Assembly: GCF_031585635.1 (NCBI RefSeq)
Contig: NZ_CP134195.1
Location: forward strand, 868,001 to 932,000
From: Paraburkholderia sp. FT54
Lineage (GTDB): Bacteria > Pseudomonadota > Gammaproteobacteria > Burkholderiales > Burkholderiaceae
Direction: 5' to 3'
DNA: 64,000 nucleotides
Made by a program: the position numbers and the translations under genes
Notes under the pieces: model-generated
What the model saw: the letters and a program-made list of their open reading frames with translations, nothing else
The model's database searches: none
What the model was told of the DNA's origin: nothing
Shown here: in pieces, positions 1 to 7,866 of the stretch
How the letters are laid out: every line of letters begins with the position of its first letter
Position numbering within the stretch: the stretch's first letter is position 1

Positions 1-756
1 TCGTCGACGAACCCGGGGTACACGCAACAAGGTTTCAAGACGACGTATCGTGTGGTCGCGACCGACGCCCAGCAGGGGCCGGCGCTGGCCAATTACGCAA
101 CTAAGGTGCTTAACGCGAAACGCATCGCGATCGTCGACGACTCGAGCGTCTACGGCAAGGGATTGGCAGACGAGTTTGCGAAAGCAGCACAGGCGAGCGG
201 CGCAAGGATCGTTGTGCGCGAAACCACGAATGACAGGGCTACGGAGTTTCAGGCCGTCCTTAGAAAGATCAAGAGTGTTCAGCCGGACGTGATCATGTTC
301 GGCGGCATGGACGCGACGGGCGGGCCGTTTACCAAACAGGCGGCGGCGCTCGGTATCAGGGCAAAAATCCTTGGCGGCGACGGTGTGTGTACCGACAAGG
401 TGGGTGAGCTGGCGGGAACCGCCGTGCAAAACCTGGTCTGTTCGGAGGCAGGACTCGCGCTTTCGAAAATGGACAAGGGAGCGGACTTCGAAAAGAAGTA
501 CGTGGACCGCTTCCACACACCGGTGCAGATTTACGCGCCGTTCACGTATGACGCTGTGTACGTGATTGTCGATGCAATGAAGCGCGCTAATTCAATCGAG
601 GCGCCCAAGGTGCTGGCTGCGATGCCGTCGACCGATTACAACGGGGTAATCGGCCACATCGCGTTCGACGACAAGGGTGATTTGAAAGAGAGCGCCATTA
701 CGCTTTACGACTTCAAGGACGGCAAGAAAGCAGTTCTCGACGTCGTGAAGATGTGA
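1..756 (+). CDS. livK: Branched-chain amino-acid ABC transporter substrate-binding protein, C-terminal part
   Basis: Periplasmic binding protein that would deliver Leu/Ile/Val (or a related amino acid) to the LivHMGF permease encoded directly downstream. The reading frame is open from base 1, so the N-terminus and signal peptide lie outside the window and about 251 residues are visible. The visible part has the type I periplasmic-binding fold features of the Leu/Ile/Val family, with a central AIVDDSSVYGKGLA stretch in the interdomain region and a FNG-free but family-like end (TLYDFKDGKK). It is followed by an intrinsic terminator and then livH. Family assignment is firm; the exact ligand cannot be read from sequence. 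Confidence 0.93.
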   Translation, partial: SSTNPGYTQQGFKTTYRVVATDAQQGPALANYATKVLNAKRIAIVDDSSVYGKGLADEFAKAAQASGARIVVRETTNDRATEFQAVLRKIKSVQPDVIMFGGMDATGGPFTKQAAALGIRAKILGGDGVCTDKVGELAGTAVQNLVCSEAGLALSKMDKGADFEKKYVDRFHTPVQIYAPFTYDAVYVIVDAMKRANSIEAPKVLAAMPSTDYNGVIGHIAFDDKGDLKESAITLYDFKDGKKAVLDVVKM

Positions 757-986
757 TGACGGGACGTTCAGCCTGACGGCACCGAAACCACCCAACGGTG
801 CCGTTTTTGCATCCGCCCAAGGCAAGCCCGCGACTGTCATCCAGTCGTCAAGGCGAACCGGCGGCGGATAACCCTTACCGGTCTTTTACATCAGTACCCG
901 CAGTGCCGTTGAGATTGGCGTACCGCATCACCGCCCACCGGCTGATGAAGAACGCGAATCCAGTCGCACGGGCTAAGGAGCATTAA
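757..986. other. livK-livH intergenic spacer
   Basis: A 230-base spacer between livK and livH. Apart from the terminator at 776-808 and the ribosome binding site taaggag just before livH, no gene or clear promoter is seen. livHMGF could be served by read-through from livK. Confidence 0.6.
776..808 (+). terminator. Intrinsic terminator after livK
   Basis: A 9-bp perfect stem (acggcaccg / cggtgccgt) with an 11-nt loop is followed by a run of five T. It sits 20 bases past the livK stop and before livH. It probably reduces transcription into the permease genes, a usual way to make more binding protein than permease. Confidence 0.8.
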
Positions 987-1937
987 ATGGATATTTTCAT
1001 CCAGCAGGTCCTCAACGGGCTGGTGCTTGGCAGCGTTTACGCCATCATCGCACTGGGCTATACGATGGTTTACGGCATCCTGGGCATCATCAACTTCGCT
1101 CACGGCGATGTGTTGATGGTGGGCGCGATGGTTGCGCTCTCGGCCATAGGTGTGCTTCAGAACCACTTCCCCGGCCTCGGCAATGTGCCGACGCTGATCA
1201 TCGCGCTGATCATCGCGGCCATTGTGTGCGCGGCGGTCGGCTACACGATCGAGCGCGTGGCCTACCGGCCGTTGCGTAAAGCGCCGCGTCTCGCGCCGCT
1301 GATCACCGCCATCGGCGTGTCGATCCTGCTGCAGACGCTGGCCATGATGATCTGGTCGCGCAACCCGCTGCCGTTCCCGCAGCTGCTGCCCACCGACCCG
1401 CTCAACGTGATCAAGGCCACCGACACGACGCCTGGCGCCGTGATCTCGATGACTGAAATCGTGATCATCGTGGTGGCGTTCCTCGTGATGGGCGGTCTGC
1501 TGCTGCTCGTGCACAAGACCAAGCTCGGCCGCGCCATGCGGGCGATCGCTGAAAACCCGGGCAACGCCTCGCTGATGGGCGTGAACCCGAACTTCGTGAT
1601 CTCGGCCACCTTCATGATCGGCTCGGCGCTCGCCGCACTGGCCGGCGTGATGATCGCGTCCGAATACGGCAACGCACACTTCTACATGGGCTTCATCCCC
1701 GGCCTGAAGGCCTTTACCGCAGCGGTGCTGGGCGGGATCGGCAACCTCGGCGGCGCGATGGTGGGCGGTGTCATTCTGGGTCTGATCGAGCAGTTGGGCG
1801 CCGGCTACATCGGCAACCTCACGGGCGGTGTGTTCGGTAGTAACTATCAGGACGTGTTCGCCTTCATCGTGCTGATCATCGTGCTGGTGTTCCGTCCGTC
1901 GGGCCTGCTCGGCGAACGCGTTGCGGATCGCGCCTGA
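987..1937 (+). CDS. livH: Branched-chain amino-acid ABC transporter permease LivH
   Basis: Inner-membrane permease, one half of the LivHM channel that passes branched-chain amino acids delivered by LivK. The 316-residue protein is hydrophobic throughout, with about eight membrane segments, and begins with the typical LivH start MDIFIQQVLNGLVLGSVYA. It carries the NFAHGD motif near residue 32 and the GGIGNLGGAMVGG cytoplasmic-loop motif that contacts the ATPases. The ATG is preceded by a good ribosome binding site (aaggag, 7 bases). The stop lies 19 bases before the livM start, so the two are co-transcribed. Confidence 0.95.
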   Translation: MDIFIQQVLNGLVLGSVYAIIALGYTMVYGILGIINFAHGDVLMVGAMVALSAIGVLQNHFPGLGNVPTLIIALIIAAIVCAAVGYTIERVAYRPLRKAPRLAPLITAIGVSILLQTLAMMIWSRNPLPFPQLLPTDPLNVIKATDTTPGAVISMTEIVIIVVAFLVMGGLLLLVHKTKLGRAMRAIAENPGNASLMGVNPNFVISATFMIGSALAALAGVMIASEYGNAHFYMGFIPGLKAFTAAVLGGIGNLGGAMVGGVILGLIEQLGAGYIGNLTGGVFGSNYQDVFAFIVLIIVLVFRPSGLLGERVADRA

Positions 1938-1956
1938 TCCCTGGGAGAAAGCAAAC

Positions 1957-3126
1957 ATGACCTCAATTCAACCGATCGAGCCGTCCACGACGCTCATCCC
2001 TGAAAAGAACCTGACGAAGACGCTGACCGTCGGCATCATCACCGCGATCTTCGTGATCGCGGCGCCGATGATCATCGGCACGGCCGGCGGCAACTACTGG
2101 GTCCGCGTGCTCGACTTCGCGATGCTGTACGTGATGCTCGCGCTCGGCCTCAATGTAGTGGTCGGCTTTGCCGGCCTGCTGGACTTGGGCTACATCGCGT
2201 TCTACGCGGTCGGCGCCTATACGGCCGCGCTGCTGAGCTCGCCGCACCTGTCCTCGCAGTTCGAGTGGATCGCGCATCTCGCGCCGAATGGCCTGCACGT
2301 GCCGTTCCTGATCATCGTGCCCTGCGCGATGGCCATCGCCGCGTTCTTCGGCGTGATTCTCGGCGCCCCGACGCTGCGTCTGCGAGGCGACTATCTCGCC
2401 ATCGTGACGTTGGGCTTCGGGGAAATCGTGCGGATCTTCCTGAACAACCTCGACCGTCCGGTGAACATCACCAACGGCCCGAAGGGCATTACCGCGATCG
2501 ACCCGGTGCATGTCGGCGACTTCAGTCTTGCGCAGACCCACTCGCTGTTCGGCTTCCAGTTCCCGTCGGTGTACTCGTATTACTACCTGTTCGTGCTGGC
2601 CGCGCTGCTGGTGATCTGGGTGTGTACGCGTTTGCAGCACTCGCGTATCGGGCGTGCATGGGCCGCGATCCGCGAGGACGAAATCGCCGCCAAGGCGATG
2701 GGCATCAACACCCGTAACGTGAAGCTGCTGGCGTTTGCGATGGGCGCGTCGTTCGGCGGCCTGTCGGGCGCGATGTTCGGCGCGTTCCAGGGCTTCGTGT
2801 CGCCGGAATCGTTCACGCTGCCGGAGTCGATCGTCGTGCTGGCGTGCGTGGTGCTGGGCGGCATGGGCCACATTCCGGGCGTGATTCTCGGCGCGGTGCT
2901 GCTTGCGGTGCTGCCGGAATTCCTGCGCTCGACGATGGGTCCGTTGCAGAACATGGTCTTCGGCCATGAGATCGTCGATACGGAAGTGATCCGTCAGCTG
3001 GTCTACGCACTCGCGATGGTGCTGATCATGCTGTACCGCTCGGAAGGCTTGTGGCCGTCGCCCAAGCACGAAGACAAGATCGCGAAACTGTCGAAGCGTG
3101 GCGGCAAGAAGCCGGTACGCGCGTAA
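1957..3126 (+). CDS. livM: Branched-chain amino-acid ABC transporter permease LivM
   Basis: Second inner-membrane permease of the Liv transporter. The start is taken at ATG 1957, which has a gggaga ribosome binding site; the frame stays open upstream to a TTG at 1921 inside livH, but that is unlikely. The resulting 389 residues have about ten hydrophobic segments, the family stretch MLALGLNVVVGFAGLLDLGY and the conserved late loop VVLGGMGHIPGVILGA. The C-terminus is a basic tail (KLSKRGGKKPVRA). livG starts 19 bases downstream, consistent with one operon. Confidence 0.95.
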   Translation: MTSIQPIEPSTTLIPEKNLTKTLTVGIITAIFVIAAPMIIGTAGGNYWVRVLDFAMLYVMLALGLNVVVGFAGLLDLGYIAFYAVGAYTAALLSSPHLSSQFEWIAHLAPNGLHVPFLIIVPCAMAIAAFFGVILGAPTLRLRGDYLAIVTLGFGEIVRIFLNNLDRPVNITNGPKGITAIDPVHVGDFSLAQTHSLFGFQFPSVYSYYYLFVLAALLVIWVCTRLQHSRIGRAWAAIREDEIAAKAMGINTRNVKLLAFAMGASFGGLSGAMFGAFQGFVSPESFTLPESIVVLACVVLGGMGHIPGVILGAVLLAVLPEFLRSTMGPLQNMVFGHEIVDTEVIRQLVYALAMVLIMLYRSEGLWPSPKHEDKIAKLSKRGGKKPVRA

Positions 3127-3145
3127 AGCACCGAGGGAGAAAAAG

Positions 3146-3919
3146 ATGAGCGACAACATTCGACTGTCGGTGAAAGGCGTCAACAAACGCTTCGGCGGTT
3201 TGCAGGCACTGTCCGATGTCGGGCTTGAGATCAAGGAAGGCACGATCTACGGTCTGATCGGCCCGAACGGCGCCGGCAAGACGACGTTCTTCAACGTGAT
3301 CACGGGTTTGTACACGCCGGATTCGGGCGACTTCAAGCTGGACGGCGAGAACTACACGCCGACCGCGGTATATCAGGTGGCGAAGGCGGGCATCGCGCGC
3401 ACATTCCAGAACATCCGTCTGTTCGGCGGTATGACGGCGCTGGAAAACGTGATGGTTGGACGTCATGTGCGCACGAAACACGGCCTGATCGGCGCGGTGT
3501 TCCAGACGCCGGCCGAGCGCAAGGAAGAGCGTGAGATCAAGGAACGCGCGATCGAACTGCTGGAGTACGTCGGCATTGCGCAGTACGCGGACTATACGTC
3601 GCGCAACCTGTCGTACGGTCACCAGCGGCGTCTGGAGATCGCCCGCGCGTTGGCAACGGATCCGAAGCTGCTCGCGCTGGACGAACCGGCGGCCGGCATG
3701 AACGCGACGGAAAAGGTCGAGCTGACCAAGCTGCTCGACAAGATCCGCGCGGACGGCAAGACGATCCTGCTGATCGAACACGACGTGAAACTGGTGATGG
3801 GTCTGTGCAACCAGATGACGGTGCTCGACTACGGCAAGGTGATTGCACAAGGTCTGCCGCACGACGTGCAGAAGGATCCGAAAGTGATCGAAGCTTATCT
3901 GGGTGCGGGGGTCCACTAA
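3146..3919 (+). CDS. livG: Branched-chain amino-acid ABC transporter ATP-binding protein LivG
   Basis: Cytoplasmic ATPase that, with LivF, energises the LivHM channel. Start at ATG 3146 (gagggagaaaaag upstream) gives 257 residues, normal for LivG. Walker A is GPNGAGKT at 39-46, the signature is LSYGHQRR, and Walker B is LLALDEPAAGM followed by the LIEHDVKLVM switch histidine. The LivG signature reads LSYG rather than LSGG, as is usual in this family. Its stop codon overlaps the livF start (TAATG), a sign of translational coupling. Confidence 0.95.
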   Translation: MSDNIRLSVKGVNKRFGGLQALSDVGLEIKEGTIYGLIGPNGAGKTTFFNVITGLYTPDSGDFKLDGENYTPTAVYQVAKAGIARTFQNIRLFGGMTALENVMVGRHVRTKHGLIGAVFQTPAERKEEREIKERAIELLEYVGIAQYADYTSRNLSYGHQRRLEIARALATDPKLLALDEPAAGMNATEKVELTKLLDKIRADGKTILLIEHDVKLVMGLCNQMTVLDYGKVIAQGLPHDVQKDPKVIEAYLGAGVH

Positions 3920-4635
3920 TGGCAACGGCAATGTTGAAAATCAAGGGCCTGCAGGTCAATTACGGCGGCATCCAGGCAGTCAAGGGGATCGACCTCGAGG
4001 TCGCGCAGGGAGAGCTGGTCACGCTGATCGGCGCGAACGGCGCGGGCAAGACCACGACGATGAAGGCGATCACGGGTTTGAAGCCGTATTCGATCGGCGA
4101 CATCGAGTACATGGGCGAGTCGATCAAGGGCGTGCCGCCGCATCTGCTGCTCAAGCGGGGTCTCGCGATGGTGCCGGAAGGCCGCGGCATTTTCGCGCGC
4201 ATGTCGATCGTCGAGAACATGCAGATGGGTGCTTATCTGCGTACCGACACCGAGGGCATCAAGGCGGACGTCGATCGCATGTTCGGCTTTTTCCCGCGTC
4301 TGAAGGAACGTGCGACGCAATACGCGGGCACGCTCTCGGGCGGCGAACAGCAGATGCTGGCGATGGCGCGCGCGATCATCTCGCGTCCCAAGCTGTTGCT
4401 GCTGGACGAACCGTCGATGGGTCTGTCGCCGATCATGGTCGAGAAGATCTTCGAAGTGGTGCGGGCGATCTCGGCTGAAGGCATGACCGTGCTGCTGGTC
4501 GAGCAGAACGCGCGTCTGGCGCTGCAGGCGGCGAATCGCGGCTACGTGATGGACTCGGGTCTGGTCACGATGTCGGGCGACGCGAAGCAGATGCTGGATG
4601 ATCCGAAGGTGCGGGCGGCTTATCTGGGTGAATAA
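3919..4635 (+). CDS. livF: Branched-chain amino-acid ABC transporter ATP-binding protein LivF
   Basis: Second ATPase of the Liv complex. The ATG at 3919 shares its A with the last base of the livG TAA, giving 238 residues. The longer frame from 3805 runs inside livG and is rejected. Walker A is GANGAGKT at 38-45, the signature is LSGGEQQMLAMARA, and Walker B is LLLLDEPSMGLSP, the LivF-type D-loop. It ends the operon and is followed within 40 bases by a perfect terminator. Confidence 0.95.
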   Translation: MATAMLKIKGLQVNYGGIQAVKGIDLEVAQGELVTLIGANGAGKTTTMKAITGLKPYSIGDIEYMGESIKGVPPHLLLKRGLAMVPEGRGIFARMSIVENMQMGAYLRTDTEGIKADVDRMFGFFPRLKERATQYAGTLSGGEQQMLAMARAIISRPKLLLLDEPSMGLSPIMVEKIFEVVRAISAEGMTVLLVEQNARLALQAANRGYVMDSGLVTMSGDAKQMLDDPKVRAAYLGE

Positions 4636-4673
4636 GTTGGGCGAATAAGCCCGCTTGGTTGGCTCCGTACGAA

Positions 4674-4712
4674 AAAGGCCGCATGCGCTTAGAAACGCAT
4701 GCGGCCTTTGTC
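4674..4712. terminator. Bidirectional intrinsic terminator between livF and ypeA
   Basis: A perfect 14-bp inverted repeat (aaaggccgcatgcg / cgcatgcggccttt, arms 4674-4687 and 4696-4709) encloses an 8-base loop. A and T runs on the two sides allow it to stop transcripts from both convergent genes. Confidence 0.85.
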
Positions 4713-4728
4713 TATTCGACGTGACGCT

Positions 4729-5199
4729 TTAAACAGCGGGCACCGGGTCCGCCAATTCACCGAGACGCTTGCCGAGACTGACCACCGCATCGGCGCGATA
4801 ACCGAGCGCCTCGTAAAACGCACGGACGTCGGCCTTCGCGGACAGCACCTGCAGATTCAGCTTCGGGCAGCCACGCTCCGTCAGTGCTTTTTCGACATGC
4901 GCGACGAGACGCGTGCCGATCCCATGACGACGCAGCGACTCATCCACCGCGAGCGAATACAGCCAGCCGCGGTGGCCGTCGTAGCCGCCCATCACCGTGC
5001 CGGCGATCCGCTCGCCGAGCACCGCGACAAAGAACAGTTCCGGCTGCGTCGCCAGCTTGTTGGCGATCGACAGATGCGGATTGCGCTGCGGCCTCGTCAC
5101 GTCCCGGTACTCGGGGAAGGCCTCCTGCCACAGTGCGATTACAGCATCGGTGTCGCTCGCTTCGAAGCGGCGGATCGATAGCGTTGCGCTCGTCGTCAT
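4729..5199 (-). CDS. ypeA: GNAT-family N-acetyltransferase, YpeA-like
   Basis: Predicted acetyl-CoA-dependent N-acetyltransferase of the GNAT fold; the substrate is unknown. At 156 residues it matches the YpeA group closely in its diagnostic strings GTVMGGYDGHRG (67-78) and RGCPKLNLQV, and in the C-terminal LGYRADAVVSLGKRL. The acetyl-CoA pyrophosphate loop is RRHGIG at 90-95. The start is the first Met of the frame and lies 20 bases downstream of the argD stop on the same strand, so it may be read through from argD. E. coli ypeA is likewise a small conserved gene without a settled role. Confidence 0.88.
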   Translation of the reverse strand: MTTSATLSIRRFEASDTDAVIALWQEAFPEYRDVTRPQRNPHLSIANKLATQPELFFVAVLGERIAGTVMGGYDGHRGWLYSLAVDESLRRHGIGTRLVAHVEKALTERGCPKLNLQVLSAKADVRAFYEALGYRADAVVSLGKRLGELADPVPAV

Positions 5200-5217
5200 A
5201 CGCGCGGTCCTGTTCGC

Positions 5218-6402
5218 TTACAGCGTGTCGAGGATCGAACGCAGCATTGCCATCATCTGGTCGATTTCTTCGTTCGTCACGTTCAGCGCCGGCATGAAGC
5301 GCAGCAGGTTCGGACGCGCCGCGTTCAGCAACAGGCCGTCGGGCTGCATGTCGCGCGCCTTTTCGACGATCTGGTTGCCGATATCCTTGCCGAGCAGCAG
5401 CGCGCGCAGCAGGCCTTCACCGCGCTCGCCCTTGAAGCCGCGCTCTTCCGACAACTCCAGCAGCTTCGCGCGCAGATACTCGCCGCGCGCCCGCACGCCT
5501 TCGAGGAAACCCGGCGCCGTGAGTTGCGAGATCACCGAGTAGCCGACCGCGGTCATCAGCGGATTGCCGTTGTAGGTGCCGCCCTGATCGCCCGCTTCGA
5601 ACACGGCGATCTCCGCTTTCGCGAGCAGCGCCGCGAGCGGTACGCCACCGCCGATGCCCTTGCCGAGCGTCATGATGTCCGGCTCGATGCCCGACAGTTC
5701 GTACGCGAACAACGTGCCGGCACGGCCGCAGCCGCTTTGCACTTCGTCGACGATCAGCAGCAAATTGTGCTTTCTGGTCAGCTCACGCAGTTGCTGCATG
5801 AACTCGCGCGTGGCGGGAATCACGCCGCCTTCGCCCTGGATCGGTTCGAGCATCACGGCGACGGTCTTCGCGTTGATGAGCTTTTCCACCGACGCGATGT
5901 CGTTCAAATCCGCCTTCGGGAAGCCCGGCACTTGCGGTGCGTAGATCGTGTCCCAGCCCGGCTTGCCGCTCGCCGACATGGTGGCGAGGGTGCGCCCGTG
6001 GAAGCTGTGATCGAACGTGATGATCTCGAACGCGCCGTCCTTGAACTTCTTGCCCCACTTGCGCGCGAGCTTGATCGCGCCTTCGTTGGCTTCGGCCCCG
6101 CTGTTCGCGAAGAACACCTTGTCGAAGCAGCTGTGTTGCGTGAGCAGGCCGGCGAGTTGCGCCATCGGCTGGTTGTAGAAGGCCGGCGACGGGTTGATCA
6201 GCAATTGCGCCTGTTTGTTCAGCGCTTCGATCATGCCGTCGTTGCAATGGCCGAGGCTGTTGACCGCCCAGCCCTGGATGAAGTCCAGATATCGCTTGCC
6301 GTTATTGTCATAGAGCCACGAGCCTTTGCCGTGCGTGAAAACGATTTCGGGCCGGTTCGTGATGTACATCAGCGACTCGATCGGATACTCATTGAAATTC
6401 AT
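5218..6402 (-). CDS. argD: Acetylornithine aminotransferase (class III PLP aminotransferase)
   Basis: PLP enzyme that would transfer the amino group between glutamate and N-acetylglutamate semialdehyde in arginine synthesis; related class III enzymes use ornithine or succinylornithine, so the exact substrate is a family inference. Start at ATG 6402 has a ggag site 10 bases upstream; the longer frame to 6492 runs through the terminator-like hairpin and is rejected. 394 residues is normal for ArgD. Visible motifs are SGAEANEGA (101-109), DEVQSG (219-224) and the Schiff-base lysine K248 in LGKGIGGG. The upstream leader shows signs of attenuation (separate entries). Confidence 0.88.
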   Translation of the reverse strand: MNFNEYPIESLMYITNRPEIVFTHGKGSWLYDNNGKRYLDFIQGWAVNSLGHCNDGMIEALNKQAQLLINPSPAFYNQPMAQLAGLLTQHSCFDKVFFANSGAEANEGAIKLARKWGKKFKDGAFEIITFDHSFHGRTLATMSASGKPGWDTIYAPQVPGFPKADLNDIASVEKLINAKTVAVMLEPIQGEGGVIPATREFMQQLRELTRKHNLLLIVDEVQSGCGRAGTLFAYELSGIEPDIMTLGKGIGGGVPLAALLAKAEIAVFEAGDQGGTYNGNPLMTAVGYSVISQLTAPGFLEGVRARGEYLRAKLLELSEERGFKGERGEGLLRALLLGKDIGNQIVEKARDMQPDGLLLNAARPNLLRFMPALNVTNEEIDQMMAMLRSILDTL

Positions 6403-6469
6403 GACGGCAGGCTCCAGACAGCGGGGGTGAAGGGTGGATGAAGATTGGCCAACTACAGGACAGGGACCG

Positions 6470-6503
6470 GAAAAACAGAAAAGCCACGGCATGCCGTGGC
6501 TTT
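6470..6503 (-). terminator. Intrinsic terminator inside the argD leader (possible attenuator)
   Basis: On the minus strand a perfect 11-bp stem (aaagccacggc / gccgtggcttt, arms at 6493-6503 and 6480-6490) is followed by ttttctgttttt. It lies about 77 bases before the argD start and has no annotated gene upstream of it on that strand. It therefore either attenuates argD or ends a small RNA. Confidence 0.7.
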
Positions 6504-6564
6504 CATGATTCGAACAGCGTGCGCCTTTGTGTGGCGCGAATCCGTGACGAAGCCAGCGGCGTCC

Positions 6565-6615
6565 CTAGGGAAGCGGCGAGCGGCGACGTCGAAGTTCGGA
6601 GTGGATGCGGTTCAT
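6565..6615 (-). CDS. Putative 16-codon Arg-rich leader peptide of argD
   Basis: A short frame MNRIHSELRRRRSPLP stops 62 bases before the terminator in the argD leader. Five of its 16 codons are Arg, four of them consecutive. No Shine-Dalgarno sequence is present, but a predicted sigma-70 promoter would start transcription at or very near the ATG, which would make it leaderless. Arg-rich runs arise often by chance in high-GC DNA, so its translation is a hypothesis. Its position before a terminator ahead of an arginine-biosynthesis gene is what makes it notable. Confidence 0.35.
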   Translation of the reverse strand: MNRIHSELRRRRSPLP

Positions 6616-6622
6616 GCGCGAA

Positions 6623-6652
6623 AGAATACGACAAGGAAAGCGCCGGTGTAAA
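6623..6652 (-). promoter_or_regulatory. Predicted sigma-70 promoter for the argD leader
   Basis: On the minus strand TTTACA (6652-6647) and TATTCT (6628-6623) are separated by 18 bases. Seven bases further on lies the ATG of the Arg-rich leader frame. Hexamers match the consensus at 5 and 4 of 6 positions. Confidence 0.4.
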
Positions 6653-6808
6653 CCATGAATTTGCGTTGGACGGATATTTTTGTCCGCAGCGTAAGTTCGT
6701 GCGCTTGCCGAGTATGAGATGTCCGGCTGACTAAAATGTGACGGCGGTCGTTTAAACCGCTTGTCCGGCGGGTAGTGCAGGTCACGAAGAATGGCCGCCG
6801 GAAATGCA

Positions 6809-6834
6809 AATGGGCGCTCAACTGAGCGCCCATT
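6809..6834. repeat. Perfect 12-bp inverted repeat upstream of the Abi-like gene
   Basis: aatgggcgctca and tgagcgcccatt are separated by only 2 bases. T-runs on either side are poor, so a terminator is not certain. It lies 100 bases before the Abi-like gene and 190 bases upstream of the argD leader promoter. It could be an operator, a weak terminator or a processed RNA end. Confidence 0.5.
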
Positions 6835-6933
6835 CTGAATCAGGAAGCCGGGGGTCCGCCCATCCGAAGATAGCTGCCGACGCTGATCCCGACTTATCGC
6901 CAACAATTCTAAAATCCAGGGAGGCCCACGTCA

Positions 6934-7866
6934 ATGGACCACCTCACAGACCAGGAAATTTCAGCGGTTGCAACGCTGCTTTCCGGAGAACGCCTGAGTA
7001 CTTTTCACGCGATGGCGGGCACGACTCGCGCGGCCGTTGCACTTCATCAACAGATGCTGCAACTCGCCGGATCGTTGATGAGCGTGACGGCGGTCGTCGA
7101 AATAGCGCTGCGCAATGCGGTGTGCGATCGGCTGAGCGATTACTTTGGCGTAGACGGCTGGTTGCGTCGCCCACCCGCGTCGTTCGTTTGGAAAGTTGAG
7201 GAGCGGAGCAAGATAGAAGCGGCGGTGCGCGGAGCGCAACGCGCGGCGTATGCCAAGCTAACGCTTTCTGAGAAGCTCGCGCTCGATCAAACCGCGTTCC
7301 GTCGCGGCGTGCCAGTGGGCCTGGACTATGAGCATCGGGTCGACGCGCGGCAAAAAGCGATCGCCGTTCGAAGTGGCCAAGTGATTAGTCAACTCACGCT
7401 GTACTTCTGGAAGCGCCTCTTTTCCCGCGACTACGAACAGACACTCTGGAAACCGGCGCTAAAGCGCATTTTCCCGGAAAAGCGGATCGACAGGTCCGCG
7501 GTTGCCGTTCAGCGTGAGCGCATTTACCAGACACGCAATCGCGTTGCACACCATGAACCTGTGTATGGTTACAGGCTGTTCGATACATTGAACGCGGTGG
7601 ATTTTCTGGCTTCGAATCTGGGCGCGGCTGGCAGCGATGGCTGCACCGCATTGCATAAAATGCTGCAGTCCGAACATGCCGCGCTTGAGAATCAGGCGCA
7701 CGTGCTTCAGCGCAGAATTGAGACTTGCGCCGGAGCGAATCATCAATGCACGAAGCGCGGCCATCTGCCTTGCCGCGCTTCCAGAAGTGCGCATGGCGAG
7801 CATCGACGGGTCCACGACGACGCCTTTCCCATCAAACCGCGTTCGCCAGATCCGCTGCGCTCGTGA
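6934..7866 (+). CDS. Abi-like HEPN-fold protein
   Basis: Unnamed 310-residue protein resembling the Abi (abortive infection, AbiD/AbiF-type) family. Visible family features are the N-terminal helical block with SVTAVVEIALRNAVCDRL (50-67) and the catalytic-type motif RNRVAHHEP (201-209), an R-x4-H motif typical of HEPN ribonucleases, preceded by RERIYQT. From about residue 255 the sequence changes to a Cys/Arg/His-rich tail that looks unlike the family and may be a frame extension. It stands alone: no antitoxin or phage gene adjoins, and its 3' end overlaps the next minus-strand gene by 35 bases. RNase or phage-defence activity is inferred from the motif only. Confidence 0.72.
   Translation: MDHLTDQEISAVATLLSGERLSTFHAMAGTTRAAVALHQQMLQLAGSLMSVTAVVEIALRNAVCDRLSDYFGVDGWLRRPPASFVWKVEERSKIEAAVRGAQRAAYAKLTLSEKLALDQTAFRRGVPVGLDYEHRVDARQKAIAVRSGQVISQLTLYFWKRLFSRDYEQTLWKPALKRIFPEKRIDRSAVAVQRERIYQTRNRVAHHEPVYGYRLFDTLNAVDFLASNLGAAGSDGCTALHKMLQSEHAALENQAHVLQRRIETCAGANHQCTKRGHLPCRASRSAHGEHRRVHDDAFPIKPRSPDPLRS

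Larger units (their letters stand above)
6403..6933. other. argD / Abi-like gene divergent intergenic region
   Basis: 531 bases without a conventional gene. It holds the argD leader (terminator 6470-6503, short Arg-rich frame 6565-6615, promoter 6623-6652) and the inverted repeat 6809-6834. No convincing longer coding frame was found on either strand. Confidence 0.6.
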
